Assembly (NCBI RefSeq): GCF_024105655.1
Contig: NZ_JAAAMH010000002.1
Span: 248,001-312,000 of the forward strand
DNA length: 64,000 nucleotides
Direction of reading: 5' to 3'
DNA from: Aliihoeflea sp. 40Bstr573
GTDB taxonomy: Bacteria; Pseudomonadota; Alphaproteobacteria; Rhizobiales; Rhizobiaceae
This document shows, in pieces, positions 53,413 to 61,022 of this stretch. Numbering within the stretch: position 1 is the stretch's first letter; every line of letters starts with the position of its first letter. The notes beneath the pieces were generated by a model, which was not told the DNA's origin, searched no databases, and saw nothing but the letters and a program-made list of their open reading frames with translations. The position numbers were made by a program, and so were the translations under genes.

Positions 53413-54322
53413 TCGGCTCAGCGATGCCCGGCCGCAAGACCTTGAGCGCGCCGGGGTGGATCTTCACCTCCACCTTGGGCTCGAGCTTGCACAATTCGCC
53501 GTCGATCACGCAGCGGAATCTCCGGTGGGAAGACAGGATGTGCATGGTGACCGACTTCGTCTGGTGGATTTCGACCTGCGCGTTCGTTACCCACTTTCCA
53601 AGCGCCATCTTGGCCAGAAAGGCAAACATCTCGCGGCGCGAACGCGCCTTGGTTACATAGATGCCCAGCGTGCCGCCATCGGGCGTATCGGTATAGGGGA
53701 TGTGGCCTTCGCCATACAGGTTGTTGGTGATGCCGATCGAGGAGGTGCGCGCATCGACTTCCGTGCCGCCTGGCATTTCAAGACGCACACGGATTCGCGG
53801 CGGGTGGAGCACGGTATCGACGGCAGCCTGAGCGGATGCCCTGATCTTGCCGAGGCGCGATGCGAATTCCCGCTTTTCACGCAGGTGAACGAGCTTGGCG
53901 TGCATGCCGACCGAATACTGATGCACGAACGGCCGTCCGTTCGCGGTCGCTATATCGACGTCCGACACTGGCGCCCTGGCAAGCGCGTCGAGCGCCTGGC
54001 TGAGGTCGAGCGGCACCTGCAGGCTGCGCGCAAAGAGGTTCATCGTGCCTGCCGGCAAGACGGCCAGAACCTTGCCCGTGTTCATCAGCTTCGCCGCAGC
54101 GCCCGACACGCTGCCGTCGCCGCCGCCGATCAGGACGCCCTCGATCTTGTTGTCGGCAACGGCCCTATCGAGTTCGGCCTCTAGGTCCTTGCCTTGCACC
54201 AGCACGATGTCGGCGGAGTGCCCGCCGGCGGAAAACTTGTCTTGGATCTCGGTCGACAACGCATCGGTGTCGGCCGTGCGGAGCGTTCCGCCCTCGGAGT
54301 TCAGGATCGCCTTGAAATGCAC
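53408..54322 (-). CDS. diacylglycerol/lipid kinase family protein
   Basis: A 304-residue DAGK-catalytic-domain protein (YegS/BmrU-like): the nucleotide motif GGGDGSVSG at residues 66-74 and PAGTMNLFAR at 90-99, then the C-terminal lipid-binding beta domain. It would phosphorylate a lipid such as diacylglycerol or ceramide; the substrate is unknown. The GTG at 54322 with an AAAGG ribosome site begins exactly at the domain; the frame stays open to 54550 but those residues lie under the PRC-barrel promoter region. Confidence 0.86.
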   Translation of the reverse strand: MHFKAILNSEGGTLRTADTDALSTEIQDKFSAGGHSADIVLVQGKDLEAELDRAVADNKIEGVLIGGGDGSVSGAAAKLMNTGKVLAVLPAGTMNLFARSLQVPLDLSQALDALARAPVSDVDIATANGRPFVHQYSVGMHAKLVHLREKREFASRLGKIRASAQAAVDTVLHPPRIRVRLEMPGGTEVDARTSSIGITNNLYGEGHIPYTDTPDGGTLGIYVTKARSRREMFAFLAKMALGKWVTNAQVEIHQTKSVTMHILSSHRRFRCVIDGELCKLEPKVEVKIHPGALKVLRPGIAEPK

Positions 54323-54422
54323 CGCGTTGCCTTTCGCATCGTTCAGACGGCGGGAAAATGGGCGTGTGAGCCCCTTGTTCCGTGCCGTCTTCACGGAATC
54401 GCGAGCAACCGCCGATTTCGGC

Positions 54423-54448
54423 GGAACCAACTGTCGAAAAGTGGCGTT
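54423..54448 (+). promoter_or_regulatory. EcfG-type promoter of the PRC-barrel gene
   Basis: GGAAC (54423-54427), 17 nt, CGTT (54445-54448), about 90 bases before the start codon. Confidence 0.75.
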
Positions 54449-54539
54449 GTGACAATGTGAAAGGCCGCGACGCCCGCCCCCTGCGAAAAGTTCGGACATC
54501 GCGGCCGTGCAATGGAACATGCACAAGGAGAGATTTATC

Positions 54540-55649
54540 ATGATCCGCACCCTTTTGGCGACTACCGCAATTGCGACGCTCCTTTCTACGGGCGCATTCG
54601 CCCAGACGACCGCCCCTGCAACGACAGATCCGGCAACCGCGCCGGCGACCGAAGCAGCTCCTGCCGATGCTGCCGAAACCCCCGGTCCTGAGCCCGTCGA
54701 AGGTCACCTGGCCTCGAACATCATCGGTGAAGACGTCTATAATGGCGTGGCTGACGACGCTGAGAGCATCGGCACCGTGAACGACATCGTGCTTGGCGCA
54801 GATGGCCAGGCCGCGCTTGTCGTGGTCGGCGTTGGCGGCTTCCTGGGCCTCGGCGAAAAGGACGTGGCGCTCGAATACGAAAGCCTTGAATGGGCGCAGC
54901 GTGAGGATGGCTCGACCTGGCTGATCGCCTCGACGACTCGCGAACAGCTCGAACAGCAGGAAGCATTCGACCGTGATGCCTACGATCCGGACGATGCAGA
55001 CAGCATGGCTGCGACAGGTGCCGCAACGGGTGGCGCTGCGGCGACCGCGACGGCGCCAGCCGATGACGACGCTGCCGACACTGCCGGCGAGATGGCCGAC
55101 GACGCGGGCGACAGCATCGCTGAAACCGCGGATGATGCCGAAGACGCCATGACGGACGACACGGCTGCGACCGACGACGCCGCACAGACCGACGGCATGG
55201 CTGCCGCTCCGGCTGACGGCGAAGACGATGCCGCGATGACCGACGATACGGCCATGGACGACGACGCTGCTGCGGCGGACGGCACGGCGACCGCCGCGAT
55301 CGATCGCACGACGCTGACGGAAGTCGACGCCGCTGGCCTGAGCGCCGACGATCTGATCGGCACGACTGTCTACGGCGCCAATGACGAGAACGTCGGTTCG
55401 ATCGAAGATGTCATCCTCGACGGGGACACTGTCGACGTCGTGACGCTCGAAGTGGGCGGATTCCTCGGTCTTGGTGACAAGGAAGTTGCCGTATCGATGG
55501 AAAACCTCGCCTTCATGACGGACGAAGACGGCGAGCTGTATCTCTACACCTCGTTCACGGAAGAGCAGCTCGAAGCTCAGCCGGAATATGACGAAGCGAC
55601 GTTCGCCGAAGCACGCGACGAGCAGCTTCTGATCAGCCCCGCGAACTGA
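54540..55649 (+). CDS. exported protein with two PRC-barrel domains and an acidic Ala/Asp linker
   Basis: A 369-residue protein with a signal peptide (about 1-21, ending GAFAQ). PRC-barrel repeats lie at about residues 60-145 and 268-355; both carry the phrase VGGFLGLG(E/D)K(D/E)VA. The linker of about 110 residues is nearly all Ala, Asp, Thr, Gly and Glu, so strongly acidic and unstructured. Rhizobial exported PRC-barrel proteins are often stress-induced, and here an EcfG promoter precedes the gene. AAGGAGA ribosome site. Exact function unknown. Confidence 0.85.
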   Translation: MIRTLLATTAIATLLSTGAFAQTTAPATTDPATAPATEAAPADAAETPGPEPVEGHLASNIIGEDVYNGVADDAESIGTVNDIVLGADGQAALVVVGVGGFLGLGEKDVALEYESLEWAQREDGSTWLIASTTREQLEQQEAFDRDAYDPDDADSMAATGAATGGAAATATAPADDDAADTAGEMADDAGDSIAETADDAEDAMTDDTAATDDAAQTDGMAAAPADGEDDAAMTDDTAMDDDAAAADGTATAAIDRTTLTEVDAAGLSADDLIGTTVYGANDENVGSIEDVILDGDTVDVVTLEVGGFLGLGDKEVAVSMENLAFMTDEDGELYLYTSFTEEQLEAQPEYDEATFAEARDEQLLISPAN

Positions 55650-55686
55650 TCGCTGGACGGCGAGCGATCGCCGGACTTCGAGACGG

Positions 55687-55712
55687 AAAGGCCCGGGATT
55701 TCCCGGGCCTTT
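55687..55712. terminator. bidirectional terminator after the PRC-barrel gene
   Basis: AAAGGCCCGGGA / TCCCGGGCCTTT, a 12-bp perfect stem with a two-base core, flanked by A and T runs. Shared with the converging sulfatase-family gene. Confidence 0.85.
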
Positions 55713-55728
55713 TTCCGTTGCGCGCATA

Positions 55729-57270
55729 TTACGGATGCGGCAGGGGCGCGAAGGGGCCGCGTGGTCCCTCATCGCTCAGTTCGCCGAGCGCCAGCGACTG
55801 GTCGAGATGCACCGCCCGCCAAGCGAGAAGCCGTTCAAGCATGTCGACCAAGATGTCACGATAGTTTGGGTCACGCGAGCGGTCGACGGTTTCGGTCGGA
55901 TCGTCTTCCAGATCGAACAGGAGCGAAGGTCCGGCTGCGAAATGGACCAGCTTGTATCGCTCGCCGCGCAGGACCGCGAGATTGGCCGCGCGTTGGTATT
56001 CCGGCATGCGTTTCGGCGAGCCGCCCGGTCCGGAGCGAAAATCGAACTCCACATGCGCTTCGCAGCGCCAGCCATCGGGAGCCTTTCCATCCAGGAACGG
56101 AACGAGGCTCATCCCATCTAGCCAGGGCTGCGCCGGCAAGCCCATCAGGTCGAGAAGGGTAGGCAAAAGATCGACGGCCTCCGTAAATTGTGTGACCCCT
56201 GCTCTGTTCGGCTTGCGGCGCGGATCGCGGATGATCAGCGGCACGTGGTAGCTGCCGTCGAAATAGCCGCCCTTGCCAAGCAGATGATGGTCGCCCATCA
56301 GTTCGGCATGGTCGCTGGTCAGAACGACGATCGTGTCGTCCCACAGGCCAGTCGCCGTCAGATGATCGAACAGGCGGCCGAGCTGCGCGTCGACCTCCGA
56401 GATCATGCCGTAATAAAGCGCCTTGATCTGGCGGAAATCGGCGTCCGAAAGTTTGCGCACCTTGCCCTTGCGGCCGGGCAGGAACTTGGCCGTCTTCGTG
56501 CGGGCCAGCTCGGCGGCGACGAAGGGGTGAACATCCGCCTCGCACCCCGCATCGGCGGCGCGCGCGAAGCCGCCGCACTCAGCCGGATCGTACATGGTGT
56601 TGTAGGGCGCCGGGACGGCAAAGGGTGGATGCGGGCGGATGAAGGAAAGATGCGCGAACCAGCCATCCTCCTGCGCGCCATGCCAGCGCATGAAGGCTTC
56701 CACCATGAATGCCGTCTCGGTCTGTTCGGCCGAATAGACCGGCGGCGACGTGTCGATCGTCTTCGATCCGTTCGCGGGACAGTGGATGTCGGGCGATCCC
56801 ATCGAAACGTCGATGCCCTGGGCGGCCAGCCAGGCGAGCCGCGGTCGCTGGTGCTCGGGCAGCAGCTGCCCGACCGAAAACCCCGGCAAGATTCCCTCAT
56901 AGCCCCTCAGCGCCGGATCGTTCGCGTCCTGCATGCGCGGGTCGGGGGCGACGTCGGTGTAGCCGAACAGGGTCGGCTCGTAGCCGGCGCGGCGGGCGGC
57001 GCGCGCGAGGTTGTCGTGCCGGTTGTCGAGCGGCGTGCCGTTGCGGCAGACGCGGTTGTTCATCTGGTAGAGCCCGGTATAGATGCAGGCCCGTGCCGGC
57101 GCGCAGGGCGCGGCATTGGCAAAATGGCGCAGGAACACCGTGCCCTCGCCGGCAAGCCGGTCGACATTCGGCGTCTTCACGACCTGGTTCCCGGCGACCC
57201 CGAGCGCGTCGCCCCGCCATTGGTCGCAAGTGATGAACAGGATGTTGGGACGCGACTTCCGTTTGGCCAT
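55729..57270 (-). CDS. sulfatase-superfamily hydrolase, phosphonate-monoester-hydrolase-like
   Basis: A 513-residue alkaline-phosphatase-fold enzyme. The sulfatase motif CAPAR (Cys near residue 56) is the site of formylglycine formation; metal ligands are in LFITCDQWRGD and LTSDHAELMGDHHLLGK. The phrases NNRVCRNGTPLDNRHDNLARAARRAGYEPTLFGYTD and its length of 513 match the phosphonate monoester hydrolases of Rhizobium and Burkholderia (514 residues) more than arylsulfatases. Those enzymes cleave phosphonate, phosphate-di- and sulfate esters promiscuously. Lacks a signal peptide, so cytosolic. CGGAGAG ribosome site. Confidence 0.85.
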   Translation of the reverse strand: MAKRKSRPNILFITCDQWRGDALGVAGNQVVKTPNVDRLAGEGTVFLRHFANAAPCAPARACIYTGLYQMNNRVCRNGTPLDNRHDNLARAARRAGYEPTLFGYTDVAPDPRMQDANDPALRGYEGILPGFSVGQLLPEHQRPRLAWLAAQGIDVSMGSPDIHCPANGSKTIDTSPPVYSAEQTETAFMVEAFMRWHGAQEDGWFAHLSFIRPHPPFAVPAPYNTMYDPAECGGFARAADAGCEADVHPFVAAELARTKTAKFLPGRKGKVRKLSDADFRQIKALYYGMISEVDAQLGRLFDHLTATGLWDDTIVVLTSDHAELMGDHHLLGKGGYFDGSYHVPLIIRDPRRKPNRAGVTQFTEAVDLLPTLLDLMGLPAQPWLDGMSLVPFLDGKAPDGWRCEAHVEFDFRSGPGGSPKRMPEYQRAANLAVLRGERYKLVHFAAGPSLLFDLEDDPTETVDRSRDPNYRDILVDMLERLLAWRAVHLDQSLALGELSDEGPRGPFAPLPHP

Positions 57271-57425
57271 GAAGCTCTCCGATTGAACAATCTGGGAATG
57301 ATTGTTCGACAATAGAGAACGGTCCATTCTGCCGAACGGTCTTCCAATCCGCCCCCGATGGCCGACATATGACCCATGGATAACGCACGGCGCAATCGCC
57401 GCTCAAGCCAGGGAAGGGAATCGAC

Positions 57426-58358
57426 ATGATCGACCAGATCAAGGGGCTCCACCACGTTACCGCGATGGCGCGCGACGCCCGCGAGAACAATCGCTTCTAC
57501 ACGGACACGCTCGGCCTTCGCAGGGTCAAGAAGACCGTCAATTTCGACGCGCCGGACGTCTATCATCTCTATTACGCCGATGGCGCCGGCACGCCGGGTA
57601 CGGTGATGACCTATTTCCCCTTCCCCAACGCCGCGCGCGGCCGGCCGGGAACGGGAGAAGTCGGCACGACCGTATTTTCGGTGCCCGAGGGTTCCCTGCC
57701 CTTCTGGGAAAAGCGGCTGGCCGAGCAAGGCGTCGCCGGCATCAAGCCGTCGAACCGCTTTGGCGAGAACGTGCTGCGCTTCGAGGGTCCGGACGGTGAC
57801 GGCCTGGCGCTGGTCGAGACGAGCGGCGATGGCCGTGCCCCATGGACCGGCAACGGCATTGGCGCCGACCATGCCATTCGCGGCTTCCGCTCGGTCTCCA
57901 TGCGTCTGCAGGACACGGAACGTCAGGCCGAGCTCCTGACAGCGATGGGCTACAAGGAAACCGGCAAGGAAGGCGCGGTGCGCCGCTTCGTCGTCGAGGG
58001 CGGTAACGAGGCCAATGTCGTCGATCTCGAGGCCCATCCGCTGATGAATCCGGGACAGCAAGGCGCCGGCTCGGTGCATCATGTCGCCTTCGCGGTCGAC
58101 AACCGCGACGCGCAGCTTGCCGTGCGCAAGGCCTTGATGGAAACGGGCCAGCAGATCACGCCGGTGATCGACCGCGACTACTTCTACGCGATCTATTTCC
58201 GCACGCCGGGCGGCGTCCTGTTCGAGGTCGCGACCAACGAGCCGGGCTTCGACCGCGACGAGGATGCCGCGCATCTGGGCGAAACGCTGAAGCTGCCAAA
58301 GCAGCATGAGCACCTGCGGCCCTACCTGGAACAGAATCTGCAGCCGATCGACGCGTGA
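57426..58358 (+). CDS. ring-cleaving dioxygenase, VOC/glyoxalase family (MhqO/LinE-like)
   Basis: A 310-residue protein with two vicinal-oxygen-chelate modules (residues 5-130 and 148-285). Metal ligand candidates are the His of GLHHVTAM, the His of SVHHVAFAV and the Glu of GVLFEVATNEPG. The family includes hydroquinone-type dioxygenases (MhqO). It starts a unit with an esterase eight bases downstream, which parallels the MhqO/MhqD pairing known in Bacillus quinone defence. Substrate here unknown. Confidence 0.87.
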   Translation: MIDQIKGLHHVTAMARDARENNRFYTDTLGLRRVKKTVNFDAPDVYHLYYADGAGTPGTVMTYFPFPNAARGRPGTGEVGTTVFSVPEGSLPFWEKRLAEQGVAGIKPSNRFGENVLRFEGPDGDGLALVETSGDGRAPWTGNGIGADHAIRGFRSVSMRLQDTERQAELLTAMGYKETGKEGAVRRFVVEGGNEANVVDLEAHPLMNPGQQGAGSVHHVAFAVDNRDAQLAVRKALMETGQQITPVIDRDYFYAIYFRTPGGVLFEVATNEPGFDRDEDAAHLGETLKLPKQHEHLRPYLEQNLQPIDA

Positions 58359-58365
58359 GGCCAAT

Positions 58366-58983
58366 ATGACCACCGACAGCTACAAGCACCGCATCGAAGA
58401 GGGGCAAGCGAATGCCCCTCTCCTCTTCACCTTCCACGGCACGGGCGGCGACGAGCACCAGTTTCCCGACCTTGCCCGCGACCTGATGCCGTCGGCGACC
58501 ATCGTCTCGCCGCGCGGCGACGTTTCGGAAGGTGGGGCGCTGCGCTTCTTCCGCCGAACCGCCGAGGGCGTCTACGACATGGAGGACCTTGCCGCGCGCA
58601 CCGAACGCATGGCCGCCTTCATCGAGGCGATCGTCGCCGAGCGGCAACCGAAAGCGGTGCTCGGGCTCGGCTATTCGAACGGCGCGAACATCCTCGCTTC
58701 GGTCATCTTCGCACGGCCCCACCTTTTCGACGGCGCGGTGCTGATGCATCCGCTGATCCCGTTCCAGCCGCAGGTGGAGGGCTCACTTTCCGGCACCTCG
58801 ATTCTGATCACGGCCGGACGCAAGGACCCGATCTGCCCGCCCAACCTCACGAACCGGCTGGAAAGCTATCTGCAAGGGCTTGACGCAAGCGTCGAGACGG
58901 TCTGGCACGACGGGGCGCATGAAGTGCGGCCGGCCGAAATCGACGCGGCGCGTCAGTTCCTGCGCCAGTGGCAGACCGATTGA
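58366..58983 (+). CDS. alpha/beta hydrolase, MhqD-like phospholipase/carboxylesterase family
   Basis: A 205-residue hydrolase: oxyanion region FTFHGTGGDEHQF, nucleophile GYSNG with Ser near residue 104, acid in GRKDPICP (near 153), and His in WHDGAHEV (near 183). Small cytosolic esterase of the family that includes MhqD. It lies seven bases after the dioxygenase gene, and its stop overlaps the next start, so the three genes are one operon, possibly for detoxification of quinone-like compounds. Confidence 0.87.
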   Translation: MTTDSYKHRIEEGQANAPLLFTFHGTGGDEHQFPDLARDLMPSATIVSPRGDVSEGGALRFFRRTAEGVYDMEDLAARTERMAAFIEAIVAERQPKAVLGLGYSNGANILASVIFARPHLFDGAVLMHPLIPFQPQVEGSLSGTSILITAGRKDPICPPNLTNRLESYLQGLDASVETVWHDGAHEVRPAEIDAARQFLRQWQTD

Positions 58984-59270
58984 TGAGCGAGATCCAACGC
59001 GAGGATGCCGGCTCGAAGGGGCGCTATTTCTTCCGCGGCGCCAATGGCGCCGTGGCCGAGATGACCTATTCCAAGGTCGGCGCCAGCCAGATCATCATCG
59101 ACCATACGGAAGTGCCCGAAGCCTTTCGCGGACAGGGCGTCGGGCTGAAGCTTGTCGAGCGCGCCGTCGCTGATGCGCGGGACGACGGCAGAACCATCAT
59201 CCCGCTTTGCCCGTTCGCGGCGGCGCAATTCCGCAAGCATCCCGAATGGGCGGACACATTGCGGCGCTGA
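58983..59270 (+). CDS. GNAT-like N-acetyltransferase (YidJ/CG type)
   Basis: A 95-residue minimal acetyltransferase with TEVPEAFRGQGVGLKLVERAVADARDDG, the acetyl-CoA-binding loop of the short Acetyltransf_CG family, and the C-terminal PLCPFAAAQFRKHPEW. Its ATG shares one base with the esterase stop (TGATG). Target unknown. Confidence 0.87.
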   Translation: MSEIQREDAGSKGRYFFRGANGAVAEMTYSKVGASQIIIDHTEVPEAFRGQGVGLKLVERAVADARDDGRTIIPLCPFAAAQFRKHPEWADTLRR

Positions 59271-59334
59271 TCGGCCTTTCCTTCGCACGAGAGCGCCATA
59301 GCTGATGAAGGCACAGACTGCGAAGGAGACCATC

Positions 59335-59538
59335 ATGGAAAACGTCTACAAGAAGATCGAGATCGTCGGCTCGTCCAAGAATTCGATCGAGGATGCCATT
59401 CAGGGCGCCGTAGCGCGCGCCAGTTCGACGCTGACCAATGTCGACTGGTTCGAGGTCAGCGAAATTCGCGGCCATGTCGAAAACGGCAAGATCGCGCATT
59501 ATCAGGTCGGACTGAAGATCGGCTTCAAGCTCGAATAG
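59335..59538 (+). CDS. dodecin
   Basis: A 67-residue flavin-binding protein: VYKKIEIVGSSKNSIEDAIQGAVARASSTL...WFEVSEIRGHVENGKIAHYQVGLKIGFKLE is the full dodecin pattern, with the Trp that stacks on flavin. Dodecins form hollow dodecamers that store or buffer FMN, riboflavin or CoA. Strong GAAGGAGA ribosome site. 64 bases after the acetyltransferase gene, perhaps co-transcribed. Confidence 0.95.
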   Translation: MENVYKKIEIVGSSKNSIEDAIQGAVARASSTLTNVDWFEVSEIRGHVENGKIAHYQVGLKIGFKLE

Positions 59539-59627
59539 TCCCTGCCCGCCGTCTCGACGGGCGGGTCGCCATGACTGCTGCGATTGACCTTGGGAGCGTT
59601 TCACCGGGATCGCCGCTTCTGATACTG

Positions 59628-59652
59628 GGAATAAGCGGCACCTGAAAACGTT
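59628..59652 (+). promoter_or_regulatory. ECF-type promoter (GGAAT form) of the sigma/anti-sigma operon
   Basis: GGAAT (59628-59632), 16 nt beginning AAGCGG, CGTT (59649-59652). The same form with a related spacer start (AAAGCGG) stands before the glycine-rich gene at 62760-62784. It is 51 bases before the sigma gene and suggests autoregulation. Confidence 0.6.
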
Positions 59653-59703
59653 CGGCGAGAACACATATGCCTGTGCGGCGATCCTTTCTCGAGAAGACGG
59701 GCG

Positions 59704-60246
59704 ATGATGGGCGTATCCAACGATATCGGCGACGAGCTCATCGCATTCCTGCCCAACATGCGCCGGTTCGCCCTGTCGCTTGCGCGCGCGCCGGACATCG
59801 CCGACGACCTGGTACAACAGGCCTGCGAGCGGGCGCTGGCGAACGCGGCGAGCTTCGAGCCCGGCACCCGCTTCGACGCCTGGATGTTCCGTATCATCCG
59901 CAACCTGTGGATCGACCGGACCCGCCGGCAAAAGACCGCCGGTCCGAGCGAGGACGTCCATGAGCGCCACGACCTCGTCGGCGAAGACGGCCAAAAGGTT
60001 GTCGATGCACGCCAGGCGCTGTCGTCGGTCAAGGACGCACTCGACACGATGCCAGGCGAACAGCGCGAGATCATCATGCTCGTGTGCGTCGATGACCTCT
60101 CCTACAAGGAGGCCGCCGAGGTTCTCGGTGTGCCGATCGGCACCGTGATGAGCCGGCTGGCGCGGGCGCGCAAACGACTTGCCGAATTGACGGGAATAAG
60201 CCCGGCGCCAGGTCGTTCTTCCAGTGCGACGGAAGCAAACCCATGA
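59704..60246 (+). CDS. ECF-family RNA polymerase sigma factor
   Basis: A 180-residue sigma factor with region 2 (DDLVQQACERALANAASFEPGTRFDAWMFRIIRNLWIDRTRRQK) and region 4 (MPGEQREIIMLVCVDDLSYKEAAEVLGVPIGTVMSRLARARKRL). It is distinct from EcfG (49175-49723) and is followed with a four-base overlap by its membrane anti-sigma factor. The promoter it probably reads (GGAAT...CGTT) precedes its own gene and the glycine-rich protein gene. The start could also be the ATG one codon later. Confidence 0.92.
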   Translation: MMGVSNDIGDELIAFLPNMRRFALSLARAPDIADDLVQQACERALANAASFEPGTRFDAWMFRIIRNLWIDRTRRQKTAGPSEDVHERHDLVGEDGQKVVDARQALSSVKDALDTMPGEQREIIMLVCVDDLSYKEAAEVLGVPIGTVMSRLARARKRLAELTGISPAPGRSSSATEANP

Positions 60247-61022
60247 ACGAGCCGATGACTTTCGATGACGCGACATTGATGGCGTTCGCCGATGGCGAAC
60301 TGGACGAGGCGACGGCCACGGCGGTCGAGCGCGCCATGGAAGCCGACGACGCGCTGATGATGCGCGTTGCCGAATTCACGGAAATGCGCGCGGCAACACG
60401 CGACGCGTTCACGCCGCCCGAGCCCGTTCCCCCGGCGCTCGAAGCGGCGGTCCATGGCATGGTCGAGCGACATCGCGCGTCGCAGGCACAACCGGCGTCG
60501 AACGTCGTCTCGCTTGCAAAAGCACGCACCAAGCGCCTCGGCTTTGCGCAGCGGTCCTGGCAATTGCCGCTCGCCGCCTCGCTAGTAATCGCGCTCGGAG
60601 CTGGCTTCATCGCCTACCAGCTCGGCCAGACGCCCGGCACGGCGCCCGAGGGCTCGGACATTGCCGGCTTCTCCAGCGCCGAGATCGACGGCGTGCTCGA
60701 CAACGCCGCATCGGGCGAGGAGATCGCTATCGCCGACGGCGCGGGCCGCGTGCGGCTGATCTCCTCCTTCAACGACCAGAGCGGCGCGCTGTGCCGCGAA
60801 TACGAGGTGGACCGGAGCGCCAGTGCATCCGTGGTCGCCGTCTCGTGCCGCCAGGCAGGCGAATGGGCGATGCGGTTTGCGGTAGCGGCTCCCGCTGGCG
60901 GCGACGGCTATGCGCCGGCCTCCTCGCTCGATGCGCTCGAAGCCTATCTTGGCGCCATCGAAGCCGGGCCGGCGCTGACGGCAGAAGAAGAACGCGCCGC
61001 CCTCGACGAGGCGACGCGCTAG
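60243..61022 (+). CDS. membrane anti-sigma factor
   Basis: A 259-residue inner-membrane protein with an N-terminal anti-sigma domain (DATLMAFADGELDEATATAVERAM), a single membrane segment at about residues 107-127, and a periplasmic C-terminal part of about 130 residues with a Cys pair (GALCREYEVD and AVSCRQAGEWAMRF), which may sense redox or a ligand. The typical zinc ligands of ZAS domains are missing. Overlaps the sigma gene by four bases (ATGA), and overlaps by four the end of the converging kinase-PqqD gene. Confidence 0.85.
   Translation: MNEPMTFDDATLMAFADGELDEATATAVERAMEADDALMMRVAEFTEMRAATRDAFTPPEPVPPALEAAVHGMVERHRASQAQPASNVVSLAKARTKRLGFAQRSWQLPLAASLVIALGAGFIAYQLGQTPGTAPEGSDIAGFSSAEIDGVLDNAASGEEIAIADGAGRVRLISSFNDQSGALCREYEVDRSASASVVAVSCRQAGEWAMRFAVAAPAGGDGYAPASSLDALEAYLGAIEAGPALTAEEERAALDEATR

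Noticed and set aside
54352-54382. Possible EcfG promoter for the lipid kinase gene
   Set aside because: Minus strand has GGAAC, but 17 nt later stands ATT instead of GTT. One base off in the most conserved part, so not listed.
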